From Glandiceps talaboti (Eukaryota > Hemichordata > Enteropneusta > Spengelidae), in NCBI RefSeq assembly GCF_964340395.1, contig NC_135550.1, forward strand, positions 13,792,408 to 13,856,407: 64,000 bases of DNA. Reading direction: 5' to 3'. The translations under genes and the position numbers were made by a program. Below the pieces are notes generated by a model. That model saw only the letters and a list, made by a program, of their open reading frames with translations, had not been told where the DNA came from and did not search any database. Of the stretch, positions 1 through 13,000 are shown one piece after another (position 1 is the stretch's first letter; each line of letters starts with the position of its first letter).

Positions 1-429
1 TTTTGAGGTTTTTTTCTACTGTTTTTGTGCTTTTTGTCATTCTGATGTTTAACTGGAAGCAGATGCTACAATTCCTATAACATAAATACAAATAGGCAGA
101 AGCGATTTAGATCTGAATTGCAAAGTTGGGTGAATTTTTCTGCTAAATTACGACGTACCTGCCAAAGAATTGGACATTTTCTAACTCCAACATTAATTAT
201 GGTGCCTTCAAGACCCAAGAAATGTTCAGAGGTACCCCAATCCCGTAAAAAACAGCAAAAGTAGCAACGCATGCAGCATTTTGAAATGGGTAGTACGCTT
301 ACATCTTGTTTTCAGTGTGATATCATCTATTTAGTATTTGCGTTTACGTTACAGGAATTGTAGCGTTTGCTTCCAAACATAGGAACAACAAAAAGCCCAA
401 AAAACAACAGAAAAAAACAATAAATCACA

Positions 430-757
430 ACAAACGCCACAATTATTGCAGCTACTGCATTAGCTGCAATAATTGTAGCGTTTTGTTGCGGTTTTGAGGG
501 TGTTTTCATCTGTTTTGGTGACTTTTTAAGTTTTTGTGTTTAACCCGCACCTAACAATTATTGTAGCTACTGCATTAGCTGCAATAATTGTAGCGTTTTG
601 TTGCGGTTTTGAGGGTGTTTTCGTCTGTTTTGGTGACTTTTTAAGTTTTTGTGTTTAACCTGTTAGGTGCGGGTTAAACACAAAAACTTAAAAAGTCACC
701 AAAACAGATGAAAACACCCTCAAAACCGCAACAAAACGCTACAATTATTGCAGCTAC
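430..757. repeat. Foldback (palindromic) repeat with two direct and one inverted ~100-bp unit
   Basis: A unit of about 100 bases carrying TAGCTGCAATAATTGTAGCG, then a T/G-rich stretch ending in GTTTAACC, occurs twice in direct orientation (about 453-555 and 556-660) and once inverted (661-757). The arms are almost identical, so the array is young and could form a long hairpin. A degenerate inverted partner lies at about 370-450, and a related end is seen at about 5088-5135. It carries no protein-coding capacity. Confidence 0.85.
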
Positions 758-1854
758 TACTGCATATGCTAATATAAATAATTATATACACGTACACACA
801 CATACACATAATATATATAATATTATCTACCAAAAAATTAACAATAACAAAAACTCATCAAATGCTACTATTTGAATTGAAAAATCTGAAAAAAGCTCTT
901 TAACTGTATATTTTCCCTTTTTACTTGAACATTTTAGGCTTCATGGAGAGGAGCATGAAAGATCTGCATGGGAAAAAACTGTATGACAGAAGATTTTGAA
1001 ATTAAATAGACCCGTAACGTTCATTGCAACAATGCAAGTGACAAGTACCAACACGTACGTACGTAGACAGAATGGTCTGAAAATAGCCACTTTGACGATC
1101 AATATGTTCTAAACAGTGTACTCTACATAAAATCAAAATCGCTTTCCGTGCCGAAACTGTATTTAATCATTAATTGTCATGATGAGTGGCGAAAGTGTGT
1201 AAACGAAATATATCAGAAATGTGTTGTTTGGGACACAAGTCACAACGCAGTGCTAGTGATCGCACACGGTGTAAACATTAGATACGAATCAAGTTCGAGA
1301 GTGTAGTTTTCATTACATACCTTTGGCAGTTTCTTTCTTGGCGTTATAATCTTTTAGTTTTTTAACCCATTCCATTATTACCCTGTGTATGCACAACAGT
1401 TACATGATATTGGAGGTGACGAAAATGTAGATAGTGACTCAAGTTTTCGAAATGAAATGAATGCCGTTTCCGGAAACGAGAAAGGACGATGGGAATGCTC
1501 TGAGATGTTAAACGTTTCTTGATTGGGCCATATGAATTCGATGACCAATCAAAGAAGTCGTCTTACAGGCATTTTATATCCCTAAGTCAGAGGTCAAAGG
1601 ATGAGGTCCCAGTCATTTTTCACGTGTTGTTAATGTAAGTGTTGCAAACGGAGAACTTCACCTGCTTTAGACTAATTTTATGACGCTGTAGTTGATAACA
1701 GAGAAAGGTAAATGAAATAATCTGCTCTTTTATTTTGACACTTGCAAAACATCCTAAAAATGAAAAACTATTGCACATATTTTGTGCCCACGTGTACCAT
1801 TACTGATACTAGCACTGCTATCATGCTACCTAGCTGGCTGGCCTGGCTTCCTAT

Positions 1855-1892
1855 GGTGTGTGTGTGTGTGTGTGTGTGGGGGGGGGGGGGGG
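1855..1892 (+). repeat. (TG)n(G)n microsatellite
   Basis: An uninterrupted TG run passes directly into a G homopolymer of about 15 bases. Confidence 0.95.
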
Positions 1893-2178
1893 TATGGGGT
1901 GTTGGTACTAGTCGTAGATATGTACACAACCAAAATTAAATTATCAATATCTAAAGATTTTGAAAACTTTTCTAAATTATTAAATGTTTTGTACTGTACT
2001 ATCAACTTTTTTTAGGTGAATCTTATAAATTGTCAATAATTATTGATAAACAAGTGCATTTTGATTATTATTAATATTTTTCGCAAAATGTTCTTTATAC
2101 TTTAACTGTAACTCTGGATATATACACTACACAGGATCCACCATGTCTTTGTGTAGGATCCCCAAAGCCCAAAGCTTA

Positions 2179-2188
2179 CACGCACATG

Positions 2189-2252
<64 letters not shown>

Positions 2253-2300
2253 TACACACACACACACACGCACACACACACACAGACATGCACACACACA
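2179..2300 (+). repeat. (CA)n microsatellite
   Basis: About 120 bases of CA dinucleotides with a few CG, GA and TG interruptions. Long open frames here in several phases are artefacts of the repeat. Confidence 0.97.
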
Positions 2301-2855
2301 TGTAAATGGCTTGAAAATTTTATCATTGGTTGAGCTATTTTTTTGTATATGATCATGATGTATTTTGAAGTTTAACAAATCCATTTTGTAAAAAGAATGA
2401 CAGAATAATAGAAAAGAATGGAAAACATCAATATGTTTTTTAAAATGATCTTGACCATCACTATATATATTCATAGTGTCACATGTACGAGTTAAAAGTT
2501 TTAAATAAATGTAACCATACAAATATCATAATTACCTTCTCCTGGATATTTCATATTGCAGGACTCTAGTAGGAATAGTACCTACTAGTACTAGGAGAAG
2601 CACACTTTTAATCTATGAAGTTTTACCAGTAATATTTCTCACTTTCAGTAAAACTGTAGGCATGAAATGTACGTTCTCACAAGACAGAGCACTTATTTCT
2701 GCTGAAGCAACAAAATATGTCAGCGGTGTGTCTTGGACGGTGCCGTAAAAAGAGGCTGTGGTTTATGACGATGGAAATATGTTACTTTTTCAGATATTAA
2801 TTGGACACTTTGTTTCTTTTCTTTTAATTACTTTCAGATTTTTCAACCAAAAGTG

Positions 2856-4014
2856 ATGTCTATCTCCAGTGTGTATCTTCAGCATCTGAGAGAACCAGTC
2901 AAACTGTGTCTACAAAGTCTTCTTAAAGAATGGCCATCAACATTTTCACCGCATCAATACAGTTTGGCGTCATCTCATCTGGTGAAAAGTTTTCACACTT
3001 CATCATTTGAACTAAATAAAGAATTTGATGGCAATGTTAGAGGAAAAGGTAAACTTTTTCAGCAGAGTTTTAATAAGCCTGAATGGTCTCGCTATAAGAA
3101 CCGACGTTCCGACAGAAAAATCATTGAAAAGAAAGTATTGAGTAAACCACAAGTGAATGAATCAACGCACCGCATCACATTTTCAGACGAGCCTGACATG
3201 TATCTATCCATAGAAGAATGGGAGAAGAGATATAAAAATCATCCACGCTTCTTTATTGGTGTGATGGGTAGACTGTCACAACTTGGACATTTACAGAAAG
3301 CTAAATCATTGCTGCCATTCATGGACAAAATAGGTTGTCCCAATGAAGAAGCGGTGTTTCATAATTTTCTATGTCTGTGTGTCAAGCACGGTCACACAGA
3401 GGAGATGTTTGACACCTATCAGATTATCAAGAAGATGAACGATAAAATCCCACTATTTACGTTGAGGATTCTCATCGAAGGATTCAGTAAAACTGATTCA
3501 TGGAAAGACGGTGTGACATTTTTAGAACAGTTGAAGTCATACGATGCAGCCAAAAGCAAAGATTACTGCAAGCTGTTGGCGGGAGCTTTGAACCATGGAG
3601 ATGTAGTCTTTGGAGAAGAGTTGTTCAATGAAATCATCGACAAACGTTTGTCTATTCATGATGATGCCATGAAGGCTGTAGTACGTACATTTCATTGCAA
3701 TACTGATGATGACATGTACCGTCAGACCAGTGAGAAAATTATCAATAAATTGCTGTTGTATCTGAGAGAAGAGGGTGTTTATCCTACCAAACAAGTTGCA
3801 GATGATTTGATTCACTGGTTTCAAAGGTAAGATGTTGACATTAGAATGATTTATATACAAAAATATGTACATGAACACAATTCATTTCTAAATATCAGTC
3901 AATATCTTATCTTATCTTGTTCAGTACCACTAATGAAGTGATAAGGTTCAGTAGTGCTATAGGCATGGGGCTGTGTGTGTGTGTGTGTGTGTGAGTGCAT
4001 GCGTGCGTGCGTGC

Positions 4015-4057
<43 letters not shown>

Positions 4058-7000
4058 TGTATGTGTGTGGTATTTGGTTGGGAGATTATGTTTGGTGTCT
4101 AGTTGGGAAATTGTTCAAAGCTAAATGATCTTGCCACCAGTATGTGATTTGGGTAAAAAAATGTACTTTTTTGTAAAAAAAACTTAAACTCAGAAACTAC
4201 TTGGCAGATTTGTCTGAAATGTGGTGGGAATGTTCTTAGGGGTGTGTAAATTAAGATTTGTTTGTGACATGATTATTCCATCAGTAATATGCAAATTAGG
4301 GAAAAAATATGTATTTTGGTCAGAAATCTTTAATTCCAGCAGATTGGGTGAAATTTAATGGGGATGCATCTGGGGGTATATAGATGAAAAAATATAAAGC
4401 ATATAATGATTTCATCAGTGATATGCAAATTAGGGGTAAAAATGTGAATTTTGGTCAAAAACTTATATCTCAAAAAGTGTTTGGTCAGTGAGACTGAAAC
4501 TTGGTGAGTTGTTTCTAGAAGTGTTATCCTGCAGATTTTCTTCAAAACATTTTGAGGCAATTGGCCCTAGCAACCATGACTATGCCCATAGCAACAGCCA
4601 AACAATGGTGTATTTCACAAAGATAACTGGGATTCTTAGACAAGTGAACAAACATTCAAAAAGTGTATGCAAATATGCCTAGCAACAAGACTACGCCCAT
4701 AGCAACAGCCAAATGATCACATATATAGCAAAGATAACAGGGATTAATAGGCAAATGAAGAATCATTCAAAAAATGTATGCAAATGTACCTAGCAACAAG
4801 ACCACCCCCATAGCAACAGCCAAATGATGATGTATCTCACAAATATAACATCAGGGATTCATAGACAAGTGAACGAAGATTCAAAAACAGTATTCAAATA
4901 TATCTAGCAACATGTCCTCGCTCTTAACAACGGCCAAGTGATCATGTATATTGCAAAGATAACAACAGGGGTGGATAGGCAATTGGATAATCATTCAGCA
5001 AATGAATTCCTATACCTAGCGTCAGCATGTGGGTAAACATTTTTAAAACCTGTACAGAAAAAACTCAAAAATAGAAGAAGAAAAATCACCTCAAAAATAA
5101 AACAAATGCTACAATTATTGCAGCTAGACTGAATAGTGATAATGCAATATATTCTAGCTATGAGTCTAAAACTTGTAGATATCTTTGAGAGTTGTGACGT
5201 TGTTGTTTTTTATGTTTGATTGACAGAAACCAACATCAGCAATGGAGAGCTGAGTACAGTAAAGTGAGTGAAAGTGGTCATTGCCGACGATGTGGTACAC
5301 AGTTAGAAAGACTGACTGTTACAGATACTGAATTCAAACAAATACATGATGAAGTCATGGAGAAGGTAACAATAAAGACTAGTTATTTTACAAGTTACAT
5401 GTTATCTTTAGCAAACAGAGAAAAGACATAATAAATGTATATAAAAATGATCAGAAAAGAAAGGCTACCATCATTCCAAAATTTTATTATTTAAATAACA
5501 GATAGGCTAAGTTTCGAAAGAGATGGTCACTTTTGGAGAATTTCACTGGCATAGTTTCCGATACATTTTCCATGATATTGGTGGGAACCCTGGTAAAATT
5601 ACAGGGGAAATTGGGTAGATTTTATCTACTTACCATACTTAACAAAAACACTGAATTAAATAAGAAATAAATTTATAAATTATATAAAATCCATTGAAGG
5701 TGGCATTTAAATAAAGAAAAAGAAATTACCTCTTATATAGGTTCTCTATTTGGTGTACATGTACATGGCAGTCAGTCTATGTTTATAATGAAAGTATGGT
5801 TCATAACTTACATGTCTTAACCTGTAGGACAGCATTTCGGAGCGAGATACACAGAAAGTGTATTTTTGTATCGATCAGGTTTTCGTATCACTTGTATCAG
5901 AACTGTGAATGAATGAATGAACAAACATCATCATCGACGACTGTGTCATCCTAACATAGAATCCGACCACATGCATTTTGAATGAAGGCACCACAGTCAT
6001 GCTGTGCTGCCTTCTTTTAAGTAGAGTATAAATTTTACTGGCATGAATCCATTCTGTCTTTTCAAATATTTGTAGGTGATAAAGTCTAAAGACATCTTCC
6101 TGAATACATCACCTGAAGAGCTGAACATGTACAGACGTTTTATTGATGAAAGTGAACCTTATGATGTAGTTATTGATGGTTTAAATGTAGCACACATTGA
6201 TCCTTATACTAACAAGTCTGTACAGGTTGGTGTCAAATAAGGCCCCCCCAAAAAAAGACAGTTGTTTCTGGTCAGCACGTGCATCATACCCTCACATTGA
6301 TCTTTTTTTGTGTGTTTGTCCAACCCATGCAGTCTGCAGATCCGAAGGGAAACACAAAAATAACCTCCCTACTTCAGTGAAGACAACTGCAGAGTCAATC
6401 ATGAACAAGCAAATGACATCTGCCTCACATACATACTTGCTCTAAAGTACTAAATAAAAAGAAGAGCAACTGCCATCAATAATATATTGAGTGACAAGTT
6501 TGTTGACAATAATAATAAATATAAAAAAATTGCATCATCACACCACTTTAGACAAAATGTTCTGACCAGAAACAATTTTTTTTTGGCCTATTAAAGCAAT
6601 GAAAATGTAACATTGTTCCCTGTCAAACTTGTATTGCTTCTCTTTACCCCAAATATAAAGCCCACTACATGCACTATGGATGGCAGTACTAAGGGGGCTT
6701 TAACAATGGGGCCCCTCTGTCCATTCTTCTCTCTGTGTGTACCTATATCCCACCAGTGTGTCCTCTAATGATATCCAAATTTTTGTTGTTGTGAGTCAAA
6801 ATCACCATGACTTCGTCAGTGTTTTCTGAAGTCACAACACATGCGTGAAGTAGTAGTGGTATTTGTCAAAAAATATCATTGTTATCCCCCCCCCCCCCCC
6901 CCCCCCCGCCCCCAAATGGTGCAAAGCTTCATGCAGAATTGAAGCCTTAGGAAAGGTGTGTATACAATTCTCGCTATCTGCAATACAATTCTATGCATCG

Positions 7001-10000
7001 CTAAGGAGTCGAATGGAACGCAGTCTCGCGACCGCGCTTGCATTTGTCGACACCTACACTTCTGGTCGCCTATGTCAATCAATTCAATCAATCAATCAAT
7101 CAATCAATAGATCTTTATTATCCCGGTATGGGCAATTCTTTGCACGACAGTTAAACGTATAAAAAACTATACACAAAATATTAAAATGCTGTGACAGAAT
7201 ACATTAAAATAAATACAATAAATACGGTTAAAAATAAGGTACAGTAACATTAAAACATTGAAACAATGGGCTGCTATGCATTCCTGACTTGATTGAGAAA
7301 AGATATGGCTGTTGGAATAAATGAATATTTTGTTCTGTTTGTTCTAGTCCTTGGAACCCTAAAGCGCCGTCCTGATGGTAAAATGTCAAACTCTTGGTAA
7401 AGGGGGTGCTGACTATTCCTCAGTATGGAATTGGCTTTGTTCAGGACTTGTTTCCTGTACAGTGTGCTAAGGCTAGTTTGTTGAACACCAATAATTTTAC
7501 TGCAGATATTAACTATTCTACCAAGCTTGTTTTTGTTTTGAACACTCAGATTACCAAACCAACAGATTAGTGAAAAACGTAAAATACTCTCAATAAATGA
7601 TCTGTAAAAAAGATTTAACATCGTTTTATCAACTTTGAAGAAATTGAGCTTCCTTAAGAAAAATAAACGCTGCTGACCTTTACGTAAAATCATATCAATG
7701 TTATTCTCCCATCTCAGTTTGTTGTCTAACATTGAACCCAGGTATTTATATTGCTCTACAACCTCCACTTCTTTTCCCTTTATGATTGTTGCTTCAGGCT
7801 GTGGTGCATCTCTCCTAAAATCTATACACATATCCTTGGTCTTATCAACATTCAGTTCAAGAAATGAACTGTCACACCACTTAACAAAATCATCAACTAT
7901 AGGCCCATGGTCATTTTCATGGTTCTGGAGCAAACTGACAATGGCTGAATCATCTGCAAACTTGACTATGTGTCTATCATCATGTTGACTTCTGCAGTCA
8001 TCAGTGTACAAGATATACAATAGTGGTGACAGTACACAACCTTGAGGGAGCCTGTAGATGACATACAAATGTCAGACAAAATGCCATTTACTCGAACTTG
8101 TTGGGATCTATTAGTTAAAAAATCTCAAATCCATCCAACTACCTTGCAGTTGACATTAAAACGTGACAACAATTTTTGAGTTAAAATATGTGGTTGGATT
8201 GTGTTAAAAGCTGAAGAAAAGTCAACAAATAGTACCCGGGCATGTGTTTTGCTACCTTCAATATGCTTATTAATGAAATTTAAAAGGGTCAAAGTGGCAT
8301 CCTCCACCCCCCTACCCGCTCTGTACGCAAACTGCAATGGGTCCAACATGGCCTGTGTTTTGTCTAGAATATGACTCTTGATAATTTTTTCAAAGGACTT
8401 CATCACAAGTGATGTCAGAGCCACATACATGTGAATGTTTCTTCTAAACAGTTTAAGTTGTAACAAATATTATATAAAGATAAACGCAAGTTTTAAGCTC
8501 ATATAATTATGGAGGTGGGAAATTTAAATATGTACAGTATCTTTCCAGAGCAAAATTACAAGAGATGTCTACAACTGAAAATGGGAAAGAAACATTCCTG
8601 TGTATTAGCATAGCCGACCGGAAGTGTAGTTGTCGACATTAGAATGCATTGTCGCGAGACTTCGTTCCATTTGACTCCACAGTTATGTGTAGAATTGTAT
8701 TGCAGGTAGCGAGAATTAAGAGAGACAAACATTTTCAATTCATTCTAGTCCTGTACAGTATAGCAGCATATAACCTGACAAATTATTTCTTCCACGACAC
8801 TGCAAAATAACGAGATTGATGGCACTTTTTGGACTGTGCTGTAAAAGATGCTGTGGTTTATGACGATGAAGTTTCCATTCTCATAAGATGCTGTCATTTT
8901 TATATGTGAATGAATAAATGATGGTGAAATATATTCTGTTGCGGTACATGAGCTCATTTTGATGTACTACATCATCCAGCGGGTGTATGTTTTTTTTGGA
9001 AGAACGATTTAAGATGGACAGCAATGAAGATACTGCCCATACCAACAGTAAAATTATGGTGTATAGGAACATTTTTAAAAATAGCACATAAACTATACAG
9101 TTGCCACTGCTATAATGCTAGTTTGCGCAATTTTTTGGAGGAACAATGTAAGATGGACCATCAGGTGAGTCATGTACAAACCTTAATTAAATAAAGTTTG
9201 TGGGTCTAGATCTTTTATTTACATCATTATTTTATATTTTGTAAATTTATGATTGTTGTTTTATAGTTATCGAGTGATATTCCTTTCTAATAGTGGACTA
9301 AGTAAGTATAGACATCTCCAAATAAGGAACATGGTAGAAATTTACTAGCATGCTCAGTAGCTGGTTTTAGTTAATTAAACAGTGAGGGAAAAAAAGGATA
9401 TTAAAGAAAGAAAGAGAGAAACATTTTTTTGAGCATGTAGGTGAGGCTATGTATTATATATTAAAGTGGCCATATGGATGAGAATTTGGTATTTATTTTG
9501 GATTTTTATTTGATACAACAGCTTCATTATGTTTTTCTACTTGAAAAAATAATGTGAAAGAACATATACCATGTCCATAACTCAATGCATTGCAAAAAAG
9601 ATGCAAAAAGTGTAAAAAGTTTGTTATTGTACGTACAATAACAAACATTTTACACATTGTTTAATGTTTTGCCGTTTATTGAGATGTGAACATGGACTAG
9701 GTATATGTTATTTCACATTATTTTTTCAAGTATGAAAACATAGTGAAGCTGTTTTATCAAATAAAAATCCAAAATAAATACCAAATTCTCATCCATATGG
9801 CCACTTTAAAAAAAGGGTACCATCTGCTTGGTTTGAATTTACAACATGCTGTAGAGGAAATGCTAGAGATAAAGAGCGAGGAAAGAGAAAAATCAACATC
9901 CGAAGTACCTAGCAGATATTCAAAGCAAGTGAATAATTCAGACAGAACTGTACCTATCTTCGCTTGTCATATATATAAGGTGATTATTTAGTGATGTACA

Positions 10001-13000
10001 AAAAAAAGACATGCCAGTGAAATTTTGGTTATAACTTATATGGCGCCCTCAAGTGTCAAACAATTGAAAGTGAGATCAATCATTATACATTCATTCATTT
10101 GATGATACACATAATGACAATTATTATTGAGTATAAATTCTGATGTTTTGCAGCTAAAACTGACAGCGTTCGCCTGAAGACTTTATGTAACATAAACCTT
10201 TATAATCAAAGTTGATCATCGTGCAAGTTTAGGTTGTTGGCTTACTAGATAGGTAACAACATGGTTGTTATAGACCATTCTAGACTGCAAACAGGAAATT
10301 GAGAATACAGCGCCCTCACTCAAATTGGGGGTATCATCACCTCATAGTACCGTTTCTTAAGAGCTTTGTCCCTTGGTATTCTGTAGAAGTGTAAATCAGG
10401 GATGCTTACATTGTTCAGACATCAAGGAAAGCAGCAGTGCTCTATGATTAACCATGTAACCTATACCATGTATATCTCCAAATTACACACAGACAGGAAG
10501 TAGAGCGCCACCATAGCATATTTTAGAAATGCCTATTTAGGGGAGCCTAATGAGCTGGATTTATGTAATCAAAATTCTCTTCACTGACAATCCAGTTGTG
10601 TTCAGGAATAAAAGTATCAATGTTGATCATTAAATGTATGTAGCTTCTGACCAACACATCCCCTCTTTTAGCTGTAATTGTAATTGTCACAAGACTTTAT
10701 CCAATAGTTTCTTATCTTTTGTCTAGTAATGTCAGCCATGGCCCATGATAAAACAAATAATGGGGGAAAGCAGTACTGAATGCAGTGTAAAGCTACTTAC
10801 AGTCGGTATTTTAACATTACAAGTACTTCTTTTGTAAACACCGTTTTGAATATTGATGACAAAGATGTAATGGTTGTTAGAATTTTCATGTTCATAATGG
10901 TTCTCTGTCTCTCTTTAAATCCAGGAATTTCCTACTCATGAGGTATGAGTTTCTATGAAAACTGATACTTAGTGACATCTTGATAAAAAAAACCCATAAA
11001 AGAACAAGAAGTTATCAATACTGATTCCATAAAGCATCTAAAGAGCAGTGATGATCAACACAGCAAAGTGTGGTTGGGTCTTACAGGTTACAAGATTGAT
11101 ATCAAGCTGAGAAACAAATCTAGTCTTCTATCCAGAAGTGTTGAAATTTTAATATAAAGGGAAGTCATCAATAAAATATACCAAGCTTTTTTGCAAATTT
11201 ATGGATATTTCCTATGAAATATTCATCTATGTATTGCTCTACTGAGCCATACATTGATAAGCAAGAAATGGTGGCCTCTTTTAGTGCAAACAGTGAATGG
11301 TGATAGAAGACAAAACTCAACCCATGCCACACACCCCTTTCATACAAAGTGATATGAAAGCCAAGAGACTTGGTTTTCATCATCAGGCCGAAAAAAGAAT
11401 TGTTTGGTTCCAGTAACCCAACCTTAGGTAATTCAATCGGACAAAGTTGTGAGAGAAATATTGAGATTTGAAGATGTCATTGCCATTTGTGATCAAAACA
11501 ACATGGTGGAATACAGCGTACCACACGATGTCTTCTGCGTGTAATACAGAAAGTGTGATTACGTCTCTGCCGACCTCTGTAAATATGAAGGGAATATTTG
11601 AACAGATCCTTGAAAATATTTTTATTTTTTTTTAAATCCTACCTACCTACCTACCTACCTACCTACCTACCCTATTTTGAAATTGGGCGTTATCAGAACT
11701 CCAGTTTTTTGTTGTTGTTTTGGTTTGTTTTTTTGTTTTTTTGGGGGGGCCCTGTTTTCAAGTCTTGAAAGCCGAGTATGTGGGGTATAGTGATATAAAT
11801 TATAAATATCTTATCGTCTGACCTGATGGATATTCATCTGCTTAGATAATATCTTGTTACAAGTATGTATATATGACTTCTATAGTATAAATATTGAATC
11901 GGTATGCTTTATAGTTGAAATTCAAAGCACAACTGTTTGATGATGTCATCATGTGTGTGGCATTATCTGATCAGTTTTTTAATATCAATGGTAATACATT
12001 CTGAAGATGACAGCTAGTGATTCATTACATAATATCAAAAGTACATACACGTTGAAAGGATATTTTCCAGTTCCTATTACATATTGTATTGTCTGTCTAC
12101 ATAATAAATTGTTTATGGAAAATAAAACATTTAAAAAATGAAATCTGTGTATAATGTCTTTTGTTTTAACATGCCACCCCCTGCATGTAGATCTATTGTA
12201 TATCCAGCTAAGCAGTACATGTGTTGTTTATACTGGCCTTTATGATGTTTTCAAATACAAAATGATGTAGGTAATTTGTAAGCAAATACCAGTTTTCACA
12301 AGAACCTGCCAATGAGTATAAAACCTCTTCCACCTAGTATGTGTCTGTATTTAATCCATACAGTGTTTGTTGCGTGTAAGTTAACCTGTGTGGAATCTTT
12401 GTAAGGGTGACCCTATTTTTCTTTTGTTTCTCATTATCCGACCGACCCAGCTCCAATATCAAAATTTTAAAAAATTGTATTTTCACCCTCCCTTTATTAT
12501 TTTGTGGAACAGCGCCCTCTCTGGCAAGAATAAGCCGGTATCTGGACTGTCCATGTCATCTTCAGTCATGGCAGTGACAACGACACTTGTTTTTTTTGTT
12601 TTTTTTATTACGACACTTGTTCATGAACAGAGCATTTCTTTCATGATGGAAGTTTTTCAAGTAGTGGGACTGAGAACATGCCAATATTGTAGAGAAGCTG
12701 GGAAACGGCTTCTTACCAGGATTCCAATGAAAAGAAGATAAAGAGGAGGGAAAAGGAGAGGCAGAGAAATATGAAAAAGATGATTTCTTATTTTTGTACT
12801 TTTTTTAAAATCAACCGACTGACCCATAGTTGCCATGAAAAAGTAATGAGAAACTTAAAAAAAAATAGGGTCATCCTAATTGTATGGGTATTTATTTTGG
12901 ATTTTTAATTTTTTAAAACAATTTTACCATGGCTTCCTACTTACAAAAAAATGTGACACAACATAGACCAAGTCCTTGTTTGTAACTTAACAAATTGCAA

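Larger units (their letters stand above)
1..2837. other. Region upstream of PRORP; no coding gene seen
   Basis: No convincing exon is visible. It holds the foldback repeat at 430-757 and two microsatellites (1855-1892 and 2179-2300). It should also contain the PRORP promoter and a 5' untranslated exon, since an acceptor precedes the PRORP start codon, but I see no decisive core-promoter motif. About 35 bases near 2740-2775 recur near 8836-8870, so part of it is repeat-derived. Confidence 0.6.

Noticed and set aside
2102-2522. Frames encoding long His/Thr or Cys/Val runs
   Set aside because: Translation of the (CA)n microsatellite. The same applies to frames over 21420-21694, 47595-47814 and 49303-49661.
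11168-11383. 71-codon minus-strand frame in PRORP intron 3
   Set aside because: No domain or splice context; too short to support.
12388-12741. Frame that could be read as a small gene (with a relative at 14179-14445)
   Set aside because: Both lie within copies of one transposon with inverted termini, so they are not treated as host genes; reported as a finding about the element instead.
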